From assembly GCA_964407285.1 (NCBI GenBank), contig CAYOVG010000231.1:1-11752 (forward strand): a stretch of DNA of 11,752 bases, given 5' to 3'. The stretch comes from CAYOVG01 sp964407285 (GTDB lineage Bacteria > Desulfobacterota > Syntrophobacteria > Syntrophobacterales > Syntrophobacteraceae). Under the pieces are notes generated by a model that saw only the letters and a program-made list of their open reading frames with translations, did not search any database and had not been told where the DNA came from. The translations under genes and the position numbers were made by a program. Positions 1-8,586 of the stretch are shown piece by piece; within the stretch, counting starts at the first letter, position 1; the number at the start of each line of letters is the position of its first letter.

Positions 1-418
1 TCACGCAGGAAACGTCGATTCGAGATCTGCGCAGCGCGCCCCCGACTCGATTTCGCAGGTTTCGCCCGTTCCCGTCGTGCGCGGCGTCGCCCGCGTCGTT
101 GGTACCCTCTTGAAATTCGACGACCCGCAATTCGCCGGCGTCGACGCTTCCGACGCCCATTACGGAACGTGCCGCATTCGCCGCCCGTTCCCGCGCCTGT
201 CTGGATTCCACCGCGCCGGTCAGATGCACGACGCCTTTCCAAAGCCACACGTCGATTTTGGAATAGTCTACGCCGGGCTCTCTTTCGAGCGCTTTCCTGA
301 CGCCGCCTATGACGTTTTCGTTCAAACGACAGTATTGATCCAGGGCCTCGGCCGGTCTCGCGGACGCGACAACGGCCGATAGAAGCGCCAGAACAACCAT
401 GCGACAAATCTTCTTCAT
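1..418 (-). CDS. Secreted BON-domain protein, partial (3' end outside window)
   Basis: The gene reads from an ATG at 418-416 down to the window edge with no stop: 139 codons seen. The protein starts with a typical Sec signal peptide: MKK at the N-terminus, a hydrophobic core (VVLALLSAVVASA), then a likely cleavage near ARPAEA/LDQ around residue 25. Residues ~33-100 fit one BON domain, including the pattern IDVWLWKGVVHLTGAVESR, followed by a helix of RQARERAANAARSV type and the GVGSV turn before the last strand. BON domains occur in periplasmic or outer-membrane proteins such as OsmY and are thought to bind lipid or membrane surfaces. The part after residue ~103 is polar and unrecognised; a second BON domain could follow outside the window. 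The start is supported by AAGGAGGG at 435-428, about 9 nt upstream, and by a promoter just beyond. The next in-frame Met (codon 7) would lose the basic N-region. The exact role is unknown. Confidence 0.75.
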   Translation of the reverse strand, partial: MKKICRMVVLALLSAVVASARPAEALDQYCRLNENVIGGVRKALEREPGVDYSKIDVWLWKGVVHLTGAVESRQARERAANAARSVMGVGSVDAGELRVVEFQEGTNDAGDAAHDGNGRNLRNRVGGALRRSRIDVSCV

Positions 419-427
419 GACGGTTTT

Positions 428-435
428 CCCTCCTT
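428..435 (-). promoter_or_regulatory. Ribosome binding site of the BON-domain gene
   Basis: AAGGAGGG on the minus strand lies 9 nt before the ATG at 418-416. It is a strong Shine-Dalgarno match and decides the start in favour of the MKK N-terminus. Confidence 0.6.
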
Positions 436-449
436 CCCGTTCGAATTTC

Positions 450-478
450 ATGATAGGTAACGGGGAACTGGCCGACAA
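450..478 (-). promoter_or_regulatory. Candidate σ70-type promoter of the BON-domain gene
   Basis: On the minus strand TTGTCG (478-473) and TATCAT (455-450) are separated by exactly 17 nt. They resemble the -35 TTGACA and -10 TATAAT consensus with four matches each. The implied start of transcription near 443 leaves a leader of about 25 nt that carries the ribosome binding site at 435-428. Spacing and position fit well, but this is a pattern match only. Confidence 0.45.
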
Positions 479-773
479 TAAGCTGTCGAAGGCGCTCTGC
501 CGCCTCTCGAACGGTATTCTGGCTCCATCGAAATACCAAACGAGAGGACTTGCTATGAATATCCCGTTGCAAACGGACTCCACAAAATCGGGAGCTTCGC
601 ATATCGTCTGTCGTACGGGCCCCGGGAAAGAAAATCAAGGACCGGAAACGGATGTGACTTGAAAACTTCTCAAATTCCGGACGGGACTTCCAAAATCGCA
701 CCGTCACGCATGAAATTTTCAATAATCAACGGTTAATATTCAATGGATAATGCTCCAAAGTCGGCGCTTATGA
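479..773. other. Intergenic stretch without a convincing gene
   Basis: This stretch separates the BON-domain gene from the DUF1028 remnant. It is of mixed composition and AT-rich near 715-750. The only possible coding signal is a 35-codon plus-strand ORF from ATG at 555 to TGA at 660-662, with AGAGGA a few bases before it. Its product (MNIPLQTDSTKSGASHIVCR...) matches nothing I know and has no signal peptide or membrane segment. I see no RNA gene, terminator or clear repeat here. Confidence 0.4.
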
Positions 774-983
774 GTGATGGCCCCCTGGCTGTCATTCCGG
801 CCTACCCGATGGCCCTCGGCCTTCTGTTTCCCAAAAGAGTATCCACTGCGGGATTTCCGGGTCTATGACCATGACCAGCCAATCGAAGAATTGCGAAGAT
901 TGTTTCGCTTGATTAAAGACAAATCGCTGCCTGCGGTACTTGAATTGAAGAGACGAACGGATTTTCCCAAGCAGGAAGGATGA
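774..983 (+). pseudogene. C-terminal remnant of a DUF1028 family protein
   Basis: A 69-codon open frame starts at GTG 774 and stops at TGA 981-983. Its residues ~23-46 (EYPLRDFRVYDHDQPIEEL, then RRLF) closely resemble, from memory, the conserved end of DUF1028 proteins, where a strand of the LRVDDH type is followed by P-I-x-ELRRL. DUF1028 proteins are Ntn-hydrolase-fold proteins of about 220-300 residues and unknown function. Here only the last ~45 residues are recognisable. The frame upstream is closed by a stop at 771-773, and the first ~20 residues (APWLSFRPTRWPS) do not look like the family. It is therefore best read as a truncated, decayed gene rather than a working small protein. It converges on mgtE with 7 bp between the stops. 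The alternative is a chance ORF with a suggestive sequence. Confidence 0.45.
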
Positions 984-990
984 AAAATCC

Positions 991-2316
991 CTATAAACCC
1001 AGCACTGTCCTGGCAATCGAAAAGTAAATGACAAGTCCTGCGGAATCCACCAGGGTAGTGACAATCGGAGCGCTGACTACGGCGGGATCCACCCCGATGC
1101 GTTTTGCGGTCAAAGGGAGAATCGCGCCAAACACAGCCGAAATGACACATATAGCGATCAGGGACAAAGAGAGGATCATGGCCAGGCGGGGATCGAAGAA
1201 AACGGAAACCGGAATTACGGCAATGGAGCCGAGCATCAACCCAAGAAGCATTCCCACTCGCAGTTCTCTCAGTGCCACTTTGAAAAAATCGCCGAACCGG
1301 ACCTCGTCTACAGCCAAAGCTCTTACAACAAGGGTTGCCGATTGCGATCCGACATTTCCGCCGGTATCGATGAGCAGGGGGATAAAAAGCGCCAGAGCGA
1401 CAACGGCTTCCAGAGTTTGCTCGAAATAGTTCAGCACGTTCACCGACAAGGTCGCGGCCAGGATGAGCACCATAAGCCAGAGAGCCCTTGTGCGGGCCAA
1501 AAGGCGGATGGACGCCGACAGGTAATGCCTTTCCAAAGGCTTGGAAGCACCACCCAGGGCGATGTCTTCGGTGTATTCATGTTCCAGAATTTCCATGGCG
1601 TCATCCACTGTCAGAATTCCTACCAGACGGCCTTCCGAATCGACGATCGGCAAGGCGATCAAATCGGCTTCCTGTACAAGCCGTGCCGCTTTTTCCTGGT
1701 CTTCGTCCGCTCTTGCCGAATAGACCTCGGCGGTCATAATCTCGTTTACAAGGGTATCTCGCTCCGAAAGAACCAGATTTTTCAAACTTGTCACTCCGAC
1801 AAGCACGAGGGAGGGGTCGGTTACCGGAAGCATATAGATCGTTTCCGCGTCGTCCCCTTTTTCGCGGACCTTCTCAAGAGCCTGAGCCACTGTCATGGAT
1901 GCCCGCAGAGCGACAAACTCGGGACTCATGAGGCGGCCGACCGTTTCCGCCGGATACCCTAGAAGAATCGAAGTCAAGCGGCGCTCTTCGGCACGGAGGC
2001 CTTCAAGGACTTCCTTGGCCAGATTCGCGGGAAGTTCGTCCATCAAACGAACGCGGTCGTCCGGATCCATGTTTTCAATGAGTCCGAGAACCTGAACATC
2101 GCGCAACGAGCTGATCAGTTCCCCCTGGGAAGGCGGGTCCATATTTTCAAAAACCATCAACGCCGTCGCTTTCGGCAAAAGCCGAAAAGCGACGGCAAGC
2201 TCCCTGGGTTCGAGCCGGTAAAGTTCGTCCACTATTTCGAATACATCGTGTTGCGAATACCATTCCCGTGCTTTGTTCCATTCTTCGTTTTCCATGTATT
2301 CGCCCAGCTCCGACAT
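991..2316 (-). CDS. mgtE: Magnesium transporter MgtE
   Basis: The 441-residue product is a full-length MgtE, the Mg2+-gated Mg2+ channel of the inner membrane. Residues 1-~128 form the helical MgtE N domain (for example LLPKATALMVFENMD, LMDELPANLAKEVLEGL). Two CBS domains follow, ~130-190 and ~194-250, ending in the GRLVGILTVDDAMEIL pattern. The five-helix membrane domain spans ~275-438. It holds the TM2 signature DTGGNVGSQSATLVVRAL (GGNVGSQS at 319-326) and the TM5 segment DPAVVSAPIVTTLVDSAG, whose Asp424 corresponds to the pore aspartate that binds Mg2+ in Thermus MgtE. When cytosolic Mg2+ is high, the N and CBS domains bind it and close the channel. The start at 2316 has GAAGGGAG upstream; Met8 lacks such a site. 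The gene follows tamB by 25 bp, so it is probably cotranscribed. No M-box riboswitch can fit in that gap. I see no strong terminator after the stop. Confidence 0.95.
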   Translation of the reverse strand: MSELGEYMENEEWNKAREWYSQHDVFEIVDELYRLEPRELAVAFRLLPKATALMVFENMDPPSQGELISSLRDVQVLGLIENMDPDDRVRLMDELPANLAKEVLEGLRAEERRLTSILLGYPAETVGRLMSPEFVALRASMTVAQALEKVREKGDDAETIYMLPVTDPSLVLVGVTSLKNLVLSERDTLVNEIMTAEVYSARADEDQEKAARLVQEADLIALPIVDSEGRLVGILTVDDAMEILEHEYTEDIALGGASKPLERHYLSASIRLLARTRALWLMVLILAATLSVNVLNYFEQTLEAVVALALFIPLLIDTGGNVGSQSATLVVRALAVDEVRFGDFFKVALRELRVGMLLGLMLGSIAVIPVSVFFDPRLAMILSLSLIAICVISAVFGAILPLTAKRIGVDPAVVSAPIVTTLVDSAGLVIYFSIARTVLGL

Positions 2317-2341
2317 GTTTAAGCTCCCTTCTGTATAGCAT

Positions 2342-5300
2342 TCAGTAGTTCCTTCGATAGTTGATGCCGATGCCTCCCTGCGAATCGGTACCCACCTCGC
2401 TCTCCACGCTTATGTACCGATGAAGTTCGACCTCCACCGAAACCTTGTCCCTGCCGGTGCCCAACCCCTTGGTCAGCCGGAGATAGACATTCTCGTGCAG
2501 GTACCTGCCCACGTCCAACGCGGTCCCGTCGGCCTCTTCCCTGAACTCCAGCTCGTCGAGCCCGAAGGCGGTCCGGAGCGTTCCGAAGATGTCGAATCCA
2601 TCGCCCCCGCCCGTAGCCAGCACGCGGAGGGCGTTGGCCAGGCGCAGAGCTTGGAGCGGGGTCAGCTCGGTCGCCGAACGACCGAAGATGACCCGGGAAA
2701 GGACTTCGTCGGAGGGCAGCGGAGGATCGGATTCCAGCGCGATCGTCGGTTCCATTGCGCTTCCGGTCAGTCTCGCTTCCACCGTGATATCCCTGCCGAA
2801 CCATTCTGCGGTCACATCGAGGATGGGTACCGGAGGGTTGGCGCCGGTGAAGATGACGTTCGCTTCGGTCAACTCGAAACGGCGCCCCAGGAAAGCGAAG
2901 TCGCCGCGGACCACCGACATGGTTCCTCGGACCACCGGCTCGCTGGCGGTGCCGCTCGCCGCAAGCTTGCCCTGGAACTCGGCGTCCAGGCCGCGCCCCC
3001 GGATGAAGAACCGCGCCGGAAATTCCAGCGCCAGGTCCAGATCGATCCGGTAGGCCGGCCCGTTGTTCCTCCCGATCTCCCTTTCCCCGGGCGCGACGTT
3101 GATTTCCTTGACCTCCAGTTGGGCGATCGCCGGGGCGGTCCGGTCCGGGATGCCCAGATTGAACGGGTCCATGGTCAGCGTCCCGCCGGCCTTGGCCGAT
3201 TCGGCATCCCCCGCGAGCAGGATGTTTCCCGAGACTTGGGTGGAGAGATCCGGATTGCGCAGAGCCTGGAACGAACGGAAGGCGACCTCTGTTCGGAAAG
3301 GGAAGGAGCGGTCCGGATCCAATTCCAGCGCCCCCTCGGCCGACATTCTCCCCCGCTCGCCGTCCCTGGCCCGAAAGGATTCCAGGACGATCTCGCGTCC
3401 TGTGGCCAGGAGGGTCGCATTGATCCTGTCCACGAGCATGGATATCCCGTAGTTCTCGTATCTGCCGTCGGCCAGGACGATCCGCCCTTGCAGAAGCGGA
3501 TCGGAAACCGTACCGTTCAGGGCGATCTCCGGGGCGATCCGTCCGGCGACGGAATGTCCTTCCAGAATGACAAGCCTCGCCACGTTCTGGAGGTCCACCT
3601 CCCCAATCAGGCTTCCTTGGAGCTGTCCATCCGGCGGGATTTCAAAAGCGAACGGCCGCAGTCCGAAAAAAGCGGGGAACGAAGCTTCGGCCCGGACAGG
3701 CTCGGGTCCCAGACCCGTGGCCGAGAGGGCGACGGAAACCCTGTCCCTCTCCACCTGCGCGCTGCCCTGCACCATGCTCTGCAGCGCCGCCCCGCCCTCG
3801 ACGCCCATCGCAAGATTGGAGGCGAAGTCGGCCTCGAGCAGCGGGGCCGACAGAGAACCGGTCAGCAACACGTCCCCTTCCAGGATTCCTCCGACCGGAA
3901 TCGGGTGGAGCATCGAGAAGACTTCCAGGGGAAGATCGCGCAGCGCGAGGCTGGCCTTCACCTCCTCCCGGCGCAGTTCGCCCTCGGCCGCGAGCGTGCC
4001 CCGATCCACGCGCAGGACCAATTCGGACAGGCGCAGCAGATCCTCGGCCACGAGAAGGGTAGCGGGCCGTTCCAGAAGGATGGGCAGGGCTGCGTATTCT
4101 CCGCCGAACGTGTCGAGCCTGAGTTCCCGCCGCTCCTCCACGAGGGTGGCGGCGCCGGCCGCCGCGAGATCGAAAGGCTGCTCCAGCAGCCCTTCGGCCC
4201 GGGCCCGAAACTCCAACAATGACAGATCGCCCGATATGGACGCGTCCAGCCTCGCGATCTCGACCGAAGGCAGCCGGGCCTGCTCCACTCCTATCTCGAA
4301 TGCCCCCCGCGGGTCTTCGAAAACATCGGCGATCCGACCCGACAGGACCAGTCCGGCCACCGCCGTCTCCTCGAAGGAGAGCGACGCGACGTCGAGATCC
4401 ACGGTTGCCCGCTGCCTGCCTTCGACCGGCAAAAGCTCCACCCTGGCCGAGCCCCGGCCGGTCAGATCCAGACCGGTCAGCGCGGCGACAAAGGAGAGGT
4501 CCTCGGCCGCGACCCGAACCCCTCCCGTGAAGACCATCTCCGCCAAATCCGCCCGCAGATCCCCGGAGAGACTCAACCCCGGGACCGTGGCTTCGACTTC
4601 TTCGACCGTGAGCTTTTCCCTTTCCCGCAGCGCAAATCCGGCGGAGGCCTCGACCGGTTGCCCGCGGAATCCCGCAGTCAGGCCCAGCTGTCCCTCGATG
4701 GCCGCAGGGATGCCCGTCAGATTGAAACTGACCACGGGTTCCTCGAGCGGCTCCCCGCCGACCCGAACATCCCGGCCGCAGGCCGCGCCGCTCGCGGAAA
4801 AAGCTTCGAACCGGCCTGCCGCTTCGGAGTCTATGGACAACGAGCCCTGGGCGTCCCCGGGGAGAAGCGCAAGATCCCTTAGGATCAAGCGAGTCCGGGC
4901 TGAAAACAGATCCTGGTCCAGATCCGCCCTGCCCTCCCCCCTCAATTCCACCGCATTGCCTTGCAGGACAAGGTCCTCGGCCCTGATCTCCGAGCCGCTC
5001 AAGCCTACGTGCGCAGCCAAGGCGATTTGATCGCCCGCGAGGGTCCCGACCGCCTCGGGCATCCTCCCCAGTCCCGACGCCGCGGCATCGATGTCCAGAA
5101 GGAGGTCCGCCGGCGCAAGCGATCCTCCGAACCCCGCGCGAATGCTTAGCCGCTCCGGCAACCCGGCCGGATCGAGGCCGGTAAGCTTGTCGGGATCGGA
5201 GATCCGGACGTCGATGGTCCCTTCGGTATGCATGTCCTCCAGGCGCAGCGTCCCGGAGCCCGTGACATTCAGCCCGGGGGAGTTCAGGGTCAGCTCGGGG

Positions 5301-6694
5301 ATGGCAAGCAGCTGGAAATCCGGCGTGGAGAGCTTGATCGTGCCGTCAACCGGAGAGAGCGGAGGCAAATCGGGAATGCGCAGGCTCTGCGCTCCGACCG
5401 TGACGATCCCGGAAAAGCCCGTGGTTTCCGCCTCCGAATCGCGGAGCAGTTGGCCCCGGACCCCGATCCTCGGATTGGCGAGATCGGCCTGCTCGATGGC
5501 CAGTCTTTCGGCCGCGAGATCGGCCTCGATCTCCGGCTGGCGGAGGGAGCCACTGATGGTCCCCTGGACCGGACCGGGGTTTTCCAGCCGGATGCCCCTT
5601 TCCTCCAGACACCGGGCAACGGCGCCCGTAATCTCGTCAAAGGCGATTTTGATCTGCACATCCAGCGACTGCGCCGCCACGGCAACCGCACCTTCGAGGT
5701 CCACACCTACGGGTCCTGCCCGGACCACGGCCTCCTCCAGGCGCAGCGTCTCGTCGGTTCTCGTCAGGCGGATGCTGAAATCGGACTCGGCGCCGAGCAG
5801 CTCGGCCGCTTCTTTCGGAAGCCGTTCCCGCTCGATTTCGACCATTCCAGAAACGGCGAGAACGAACTCCTGCCGAATCGCGAGCCCTACCTTGCCTTCG
5901 CTCCTGCCGTATCCTCCAATGGAAGCGCTGTACTCGCCCTGCCAATCCCGCAGCGGCCCCTCGCCGGAAACCCGGGCGACGATGGGGCCATGGTCGGGCA
6001 GCCCGAGAAGGCCGCCGACAATTCCTCCGGGCTCTTCTTGGACGCGAACCCGCACGGAGAGCCGGTCCCTTGCTTCATCGCGCTCGACATCGACGACGAT
6101 TCCATCCCCTTCGCCGTTCGGCGCCGTTATGGCGAGCAGAGCTGTCGGGGGGTCGCCCACGGTGTCCAGTTCGCCTTCGACCGTCAGAACCTGGGCCCTT
6201 CCGAAAAGCTCCTCGTCAAGGAACAGGCGGTGCATCTGAAGCTTGCCGATCTTCACCGACGGCAGTTCGGGGATGGAAAAGATCTCCTCCCGAGGCTCTT
6301 CGGGAATCCCGGGCGCATCGTCCCCTTGCGGCATACGGCGCCAATGAATCCGCTCGGCCCGGACGGAGGGAAAACGATAAACCTGCCGCAGCGCGTCCAT
6401 TGCCGCCCATCCGATCCGGATCTCTTCCAGGACGAGCCATGTCCCCCGAACGTCGGAGAACTCCAGGCGCTCGGCCTCGAGCCTCCAGGGCGGCGCCCCG
6501 CCCAGCCCAGTCAACCTGGCCTGGTAGGGAGTATCCCTGGTCAGCTCCTCGACCATGGCGGCGACTCGGTCGCGGCCGTACTGGGTTTGCAGGAGCAGAA
6601 GGACGCCGACCAAGACGATCAGGAGCAGCAGCGCCAGTCCGCCCAGGACCACTGCGGCCCACTTCCCTGCGCGTTTGAAGGTTTTCGCTTCCAT
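2342..6694 (-). CDS. tamB: Translocation and assembly module subunit TamB (DUF490/AsmA-like)
   Basis: The 1450-residue protein has one N-terminal signal-anchor helix (residues ~13-36, AAVVLGGLALLLLIVLVGVLLLL). A very long periplasmic part follows, made of repeating short β-strands with alternating hydrophobic and polar residues, as in the β-groove of TamB and other AsmA-like proteins. The last ~400 residues form the TamB C-terminal domain (DUF490). Landmarks include GTMSVVRGDFAFLGRRFEL, the SDEVLSRVIFGRSATELTPLQALRLANAL stretch, and the barrel-like terminus ending in IGINYRRNY. TamB reaches from the inner membrane to TamA in the outer membrane; the pair assists insertion of some outer-membrane proteins and has been linked to phospholipid transport between the membranes. 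The protein is longer than E. coli TamB (about 1260 residues), which is common outside Enterobacteria. It lies 48 bp after tamA; AAGGGG precedes the ATG by about 9 nt. The opposite strand carries long open frames that are shadows of its high G+C codons. Confidence 0.93.
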   Translation of the reverse strand: MEAKTFKRAGKWAAVVLGGLALLLLIVLVGVLLLLQTQYGRDRVAAMVEELTRDTPYQARLTGLGGAPPWRLEAERLEFSDVRGTWLVLEEIRIGWAAMDALRQVYRFPSVRAERIHWRRMPQGDDAPGIPEEPREEIFSIPELPSVKIGKLQMHRLFLDEELFGRAQVLTVEGELDTVGDPPTALLAITAPNGEGDGIVVDVERDEARDRLSVRVRVQEEPGGIVGGLLGLPDHGPIVARVSGEGPLRDWQGEYSASIGGYGRSEGKVGLAIRQEFVLAVSGMVEIERERLPKEAAELLGAESDFSIRLTRTDETLRLEEAVVRAGPVGVDLEGAVAVAAQSLDVQIKIAFDEITGAVARCLEERGIRLENPGPVQGTISGSLRQPEIEADLAAERLAIEQADLANPRIGVRGQLLRDSEAETTGFSGIVTVGAQSLRIPDLPPLSPVDGTIKLSTPDFQLLAIPELTLNSPGLNVTGSGTLRLEDMHTEGTIDVRISDPDKLTGLDPAGLPERLSIRAGFGGSLAPADLLLDIDAAASGLGRMPEAVGTLAGDQIALAAHVGLSGSEIRAEDLVLQGNAVELRGEGRADLDQDLFSARTRLILRDLALLPGDAQGSLSIDSEAAGRFEAFSASGAACGRDVRVGGEPLEEPVVSFNLTGIPAAIEGQLGLTAGFRGQPVEASAGFALREREKLTVEEVEATVPGLSLSGDLRADLAEMVFTGGVRVAAEDLSFVAALTGLDLTGRGSARVELLPVEGRQRATVDLDVASLSFEETAVAGLVLSGRIADVFEDPRGAFEIGVEQARLPSVEIARLDASISGDLSLLEFRARAEGLLEQPFDLAAAGAATLVEERRELRLDTFGGEYAALPILLERPATLLVAEDLLRLSELVLRVDRGTLAAEGELRREEVKASLALRDLPLEVFSMLHPIPVGGILEGDVLLTGSLSAPLLEADFASNLAMGVEGGAALQSMVQGSAQVERDRVSVALSATGLGPEPVRAEASFPAFFGLRPFAFEIPPDGQLQGSLIGEVDLQNVARLVILEGHSVAGRIAPEIALNGTVSDPLLQGRIVLADGRYENYGISMLVDRINATLLATGREIVLESFRARDGERGRMSAEGALELDPDRSFPFRTEVAFRSFQALRNPDLSTQVSGNILLAGDAESAKAGGTLTMDPFNLGIPDRTAPAIAQLEVKEINVAPGEREIGRNNGPAYRIDLDLALEFPARFFIRGRGLDAEFQGKLAASGTASEPVVRGTMSVVRGDFAFLGRRFELTEANVIFTGANPPVPILDVTAEWFGRDITVEARLTGSAMEPTIALESDPPLPSDEVLSRVIFGRSATELTPLQALRLANALRVLATGGGDGFDIFGTLRTAFGLDELEFREEADGTALDVGRYLHENVYLRLTKGLGTGRDKVSVEVELHRYISVESEVGTDSQGGIGINYRRNY

Positions 6695-6742
6695 TCTCTT
6701 CGCCCCTTTTTCTCTTGCCCGACCGCGCGGCCGGGCGTTTCC

Positions 6743-8503
6743 TCAAAACGCCTGTCCGATGCTGATGTAGATCTGGAAGGAATCGTCCACCCCTTCCCGG
6801 TCCCGGAGGGGAACGGCCACGTCCAGGCGCACCGGGCCTATGGTCGTGTAGTAGCGGAAACCGGCCCCCGCTCCCCAGTAGAACGCCTCCCCGGTGTCGG
6901 GGGTACTGTCCGCATAGGCGCGGCCGCCGTCCAGGAACAGCGCGAAACCGAGCGTTTCCGTCAATCTGCTCCGAAGCTCGAAAGAGAGTTCGACCACTGA
7001 AAGGCCGCCTGTGGGATCGTCGTTCTCGTCCAATGGGGACAGGCTTTGGTAGGGGTAGCCCCGCACGGATCCCCCGCCGCCGGAATAGAAGCGCTCCGTG
7101 GCCGGAACCCTGGACCTGCTCGCGCCAAGGATCTGTCCATAGCGCGCCTTGGAGGCCAAAATCAGCCGTCGGTCGTCGATCGCCTGATAATAGACGCTCC
7201 CGCTTACATCGTAACGCACATAGTTTACATTGTCACCGAACGTTTCGAGAAAGGGGGTGCCCACGGCTCCCAGGGTGAAACCCCGGGTCGGATCGAGCAG
7301 GTCGTCCGTGGTGTTGATTCTCAGGGAGAGAGGCAAGGAGAGCAGGACAAAGGTATCCCTGTCGCCGTTCTCCCGAACGTCCAGATAGTCGTAAGCCACG
7401 CCCGCGCCCGCGGTGACGCGCCGGGTCAGGTCTCTTTCGATCATGGCCGAGTTCCTGAAAACCCTGCTTTCGAAGGCGTCCGAATCTTCGCGGGCCAGCA
7501 GGGACCTTAGGACGAGCCGCTGATCCTCCCGCAGAAAATGGGGCTTCCCGAAGGAGGCGTCCAGGGATTGACGCAGTTCGTTCACCATGAGCAGCGTCTC
7601 CAGGTGCTCGCCTCTCCCGAAGAGATTGAGGTGCTCCCAATCGAACAGTGCCCCTACTCCGAAATCGGTCGTGTAATTAACGCCGAGCCGCAAGGTCCTG
7701 TGCCTTCTCTCCCTCAGCCGCAGAAACACAGGCAGCCTGTCGGTCTCGGCAACGATCTCGCCGGTGCGGATCTCGACCAGGGTGAACAGTCCGGTTCGGA
7801 TCAGGTCGATCCTGGCCTGCTCTATCAGGTCCCGGCGGAAAAGCTCCCCTTCTTCCCAGGGAATCAGCTTGGCCGCATGATCTTCCCTGACCCTTGTCAG
7901 TCCCTCGATCTCGGTTTCGCCGAACCAAGCCATAGGTCCGGGGTCGACCATGAAAAGTACGCTCACCGAGTCCGTATCGTGGTCGGCCACTACCTCTGTT
8001 TCGAGGATCTGCGGGTAGGGGCGACCCGTGTTGCCCAGCAGGTCGAGAAGCGATTCCCGGGCGTCCAGGATATGTTGTGCCCGAAAAGGGCTTCCTGGCC
8101 GCAGTTGGATGTCCCGAGGTCTTGGCAGGACATCGGAAGGCTTCCCTTCCTGGTCCACGATGCTCGCCTCGGCCAGTTGGAACCGCGGCCCGGGTTCGAC
8201 CTGGAAAACGACCCGCCAGTTCTCACGCTCCGTCAGCACCCGAACCTGAACGTCCGCCTTGAAGTAGCCCCAGGAGGCCAGCGCCTCCAGCAGCAAGGGG
8301 ATGTCCCGCCGGCCGCGGTTTCGGAGAAGACTGGCCGACGGAGGTGCCTGCTCGCGATAGGCATGGGTGTCCGAGACCGCCTGCAGAAGCTCGAGAAGCT
8401 CCTCGTCCGGGACGCCCTCGAACTCGACGGCGTACTCCTCCGCCTCGTCCTCCTGAGCCCGGGGGTTGCCCGGGAATGCGCACAGGGCGGCGATCAGGGC
8501 CAA
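6743..8503 (-). CDS. tamA: TamA, outer-membrane POTRA/β-barrel protein (Omp85 family)
   Basis: The product is about 586 residues counted from the TTG at 8503, close to E. coli TamA (577). A signal-peptide core (LALIAALCAFPGNPRAQ) is followed by three POTRA domains (~24-104, ~105-190, ~191-266) and a C-terminal β-barrel (~267-586). POTRA1 contains the TamA-like EGVPDEELLELLQAVSDTHA segment. The barrel carries GGGGSVRGYPYQSL (475-488), which holds the conserved RGY of Omp85 proteins, and ends in a strand finishing with Phe, as outer-membrane proteins need for BAM recognition. It works with TamB, encoded next. The start is uncertain. TTG 8503 would cut into the hydrophobic core and remove the basic region RHRTRWAVLFG that lies in frame just upstream. 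No ATG, GTG or TTG occurs between that region and the repeat at 8532-8586. If the 100-N gap is false and one repeat copy is removed, the frame runs on to ATG 8766 or ATG 8778. The 5' boundary is therefore provisional. Confidence 0.9.
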   Translation of the reverse strand: MALIAALCAFPGNPRAQEDEAEEYAVEFEGVPDEELLELLQAVSDTHAYREQAPPSASLLRNRGRRDIPLLLEALASWGYFKADVQVRVLTERENWRVVFQVEPGPRFQLAEASIVDQEGKPSDVLPRPRDIQLRPGSPFRAQHILDARESLLDLLGNTGRPYPQILETEVVADHDTDSVSVLFMVDPGPMAWFGETEIEGLTRVREDHAAKLIPWEEGELFRRDLIEQARIDLIRTGLFTLVEIRTGEIVAETDRLPVFLRLRERRHRTLRLGVNYTTDFGVGALFDWEHLNLFGRGEHLETLLMVNELRQSLDASFGKPHFLREDQRLVLRSLLAREDSDAFESRVFRNSAMIERDLTRRVTAGAGVAYDYLDVRENGDRDTFVLLSLPLSLRINTTDDLLDPTRGFTLGAVGTPFLETFGDNVNYVRYDVSGSVYYQAIDDRRLILASKARYGQILGASRSRVPATERFYSGGGGSVRGYPYQSLSPLDENDDPTGGLSVVELSFELRSRLTETLGFALFLDGGRAYADSTPDTGEAFYWGAGAGFRYYTTIGPVRLDVAVPLRDREGVDDSFQIYISIGQAF

Positions 8504-8531
8504 TCCAAACAGAACCGCCCAGCGTGTTCGA

Positions 8532-8586
8532 TGCCGCTCGTCGCCCTCCCGCCTACCGGCGGTACACTTCCGCCTACCGGCGGTAC
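8532..8586. repeat. 55-bp direct repeat, left copy, with two 21-bp tandem units
   Basis: These 55 bases are identical to 8687-8741 on the other side of the N gap. Inside are two copies of the core CCGCCTACCGGCGGTAC (8549-8565 and 8570-8586) at a 21-bp period. Each core can fold as a small hairpin (CCGCC, loop TACC, GGCGG). The repeat abuts the 5' end of tamA; its 21-bp period keeps the reading frame. Confidence 0.85.

Noticed and set aside
399..662. 87-codon plus-strand frame starting inside the BON-domain gene
   Set aside because: It starts antisense to the signal peptide region, covers the promoter, and its product resembles nothing. Only the internal ATG 555 deserves a mention.
959..990. 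Hairpin GGATTTT...AAAAATCC as a terminator between mgtE and the DUF1028 remnant
   Set aside because: The stem is short and AT-rich with a loop of about 17 nt and no clear T-run after it, so it is not convincing as an intrinsic terminator.
2317..2341. Mg2+ riboswitch (M-box type) before mgtE
   Set aside because: Only 25 bp separate tamB and mgtE, far too short for a riboswitch.
2420..7000. Very long open frames on the plus strand opposite tamB (2420-4222, 3567-5030, 5228-7000)
   Set aside because: They lie antisense to a convincing tamB, have low-complexity Arg/Ser/Pro-rich products, and overlap each other. High G+C coding DNA commonly produces such shadows.
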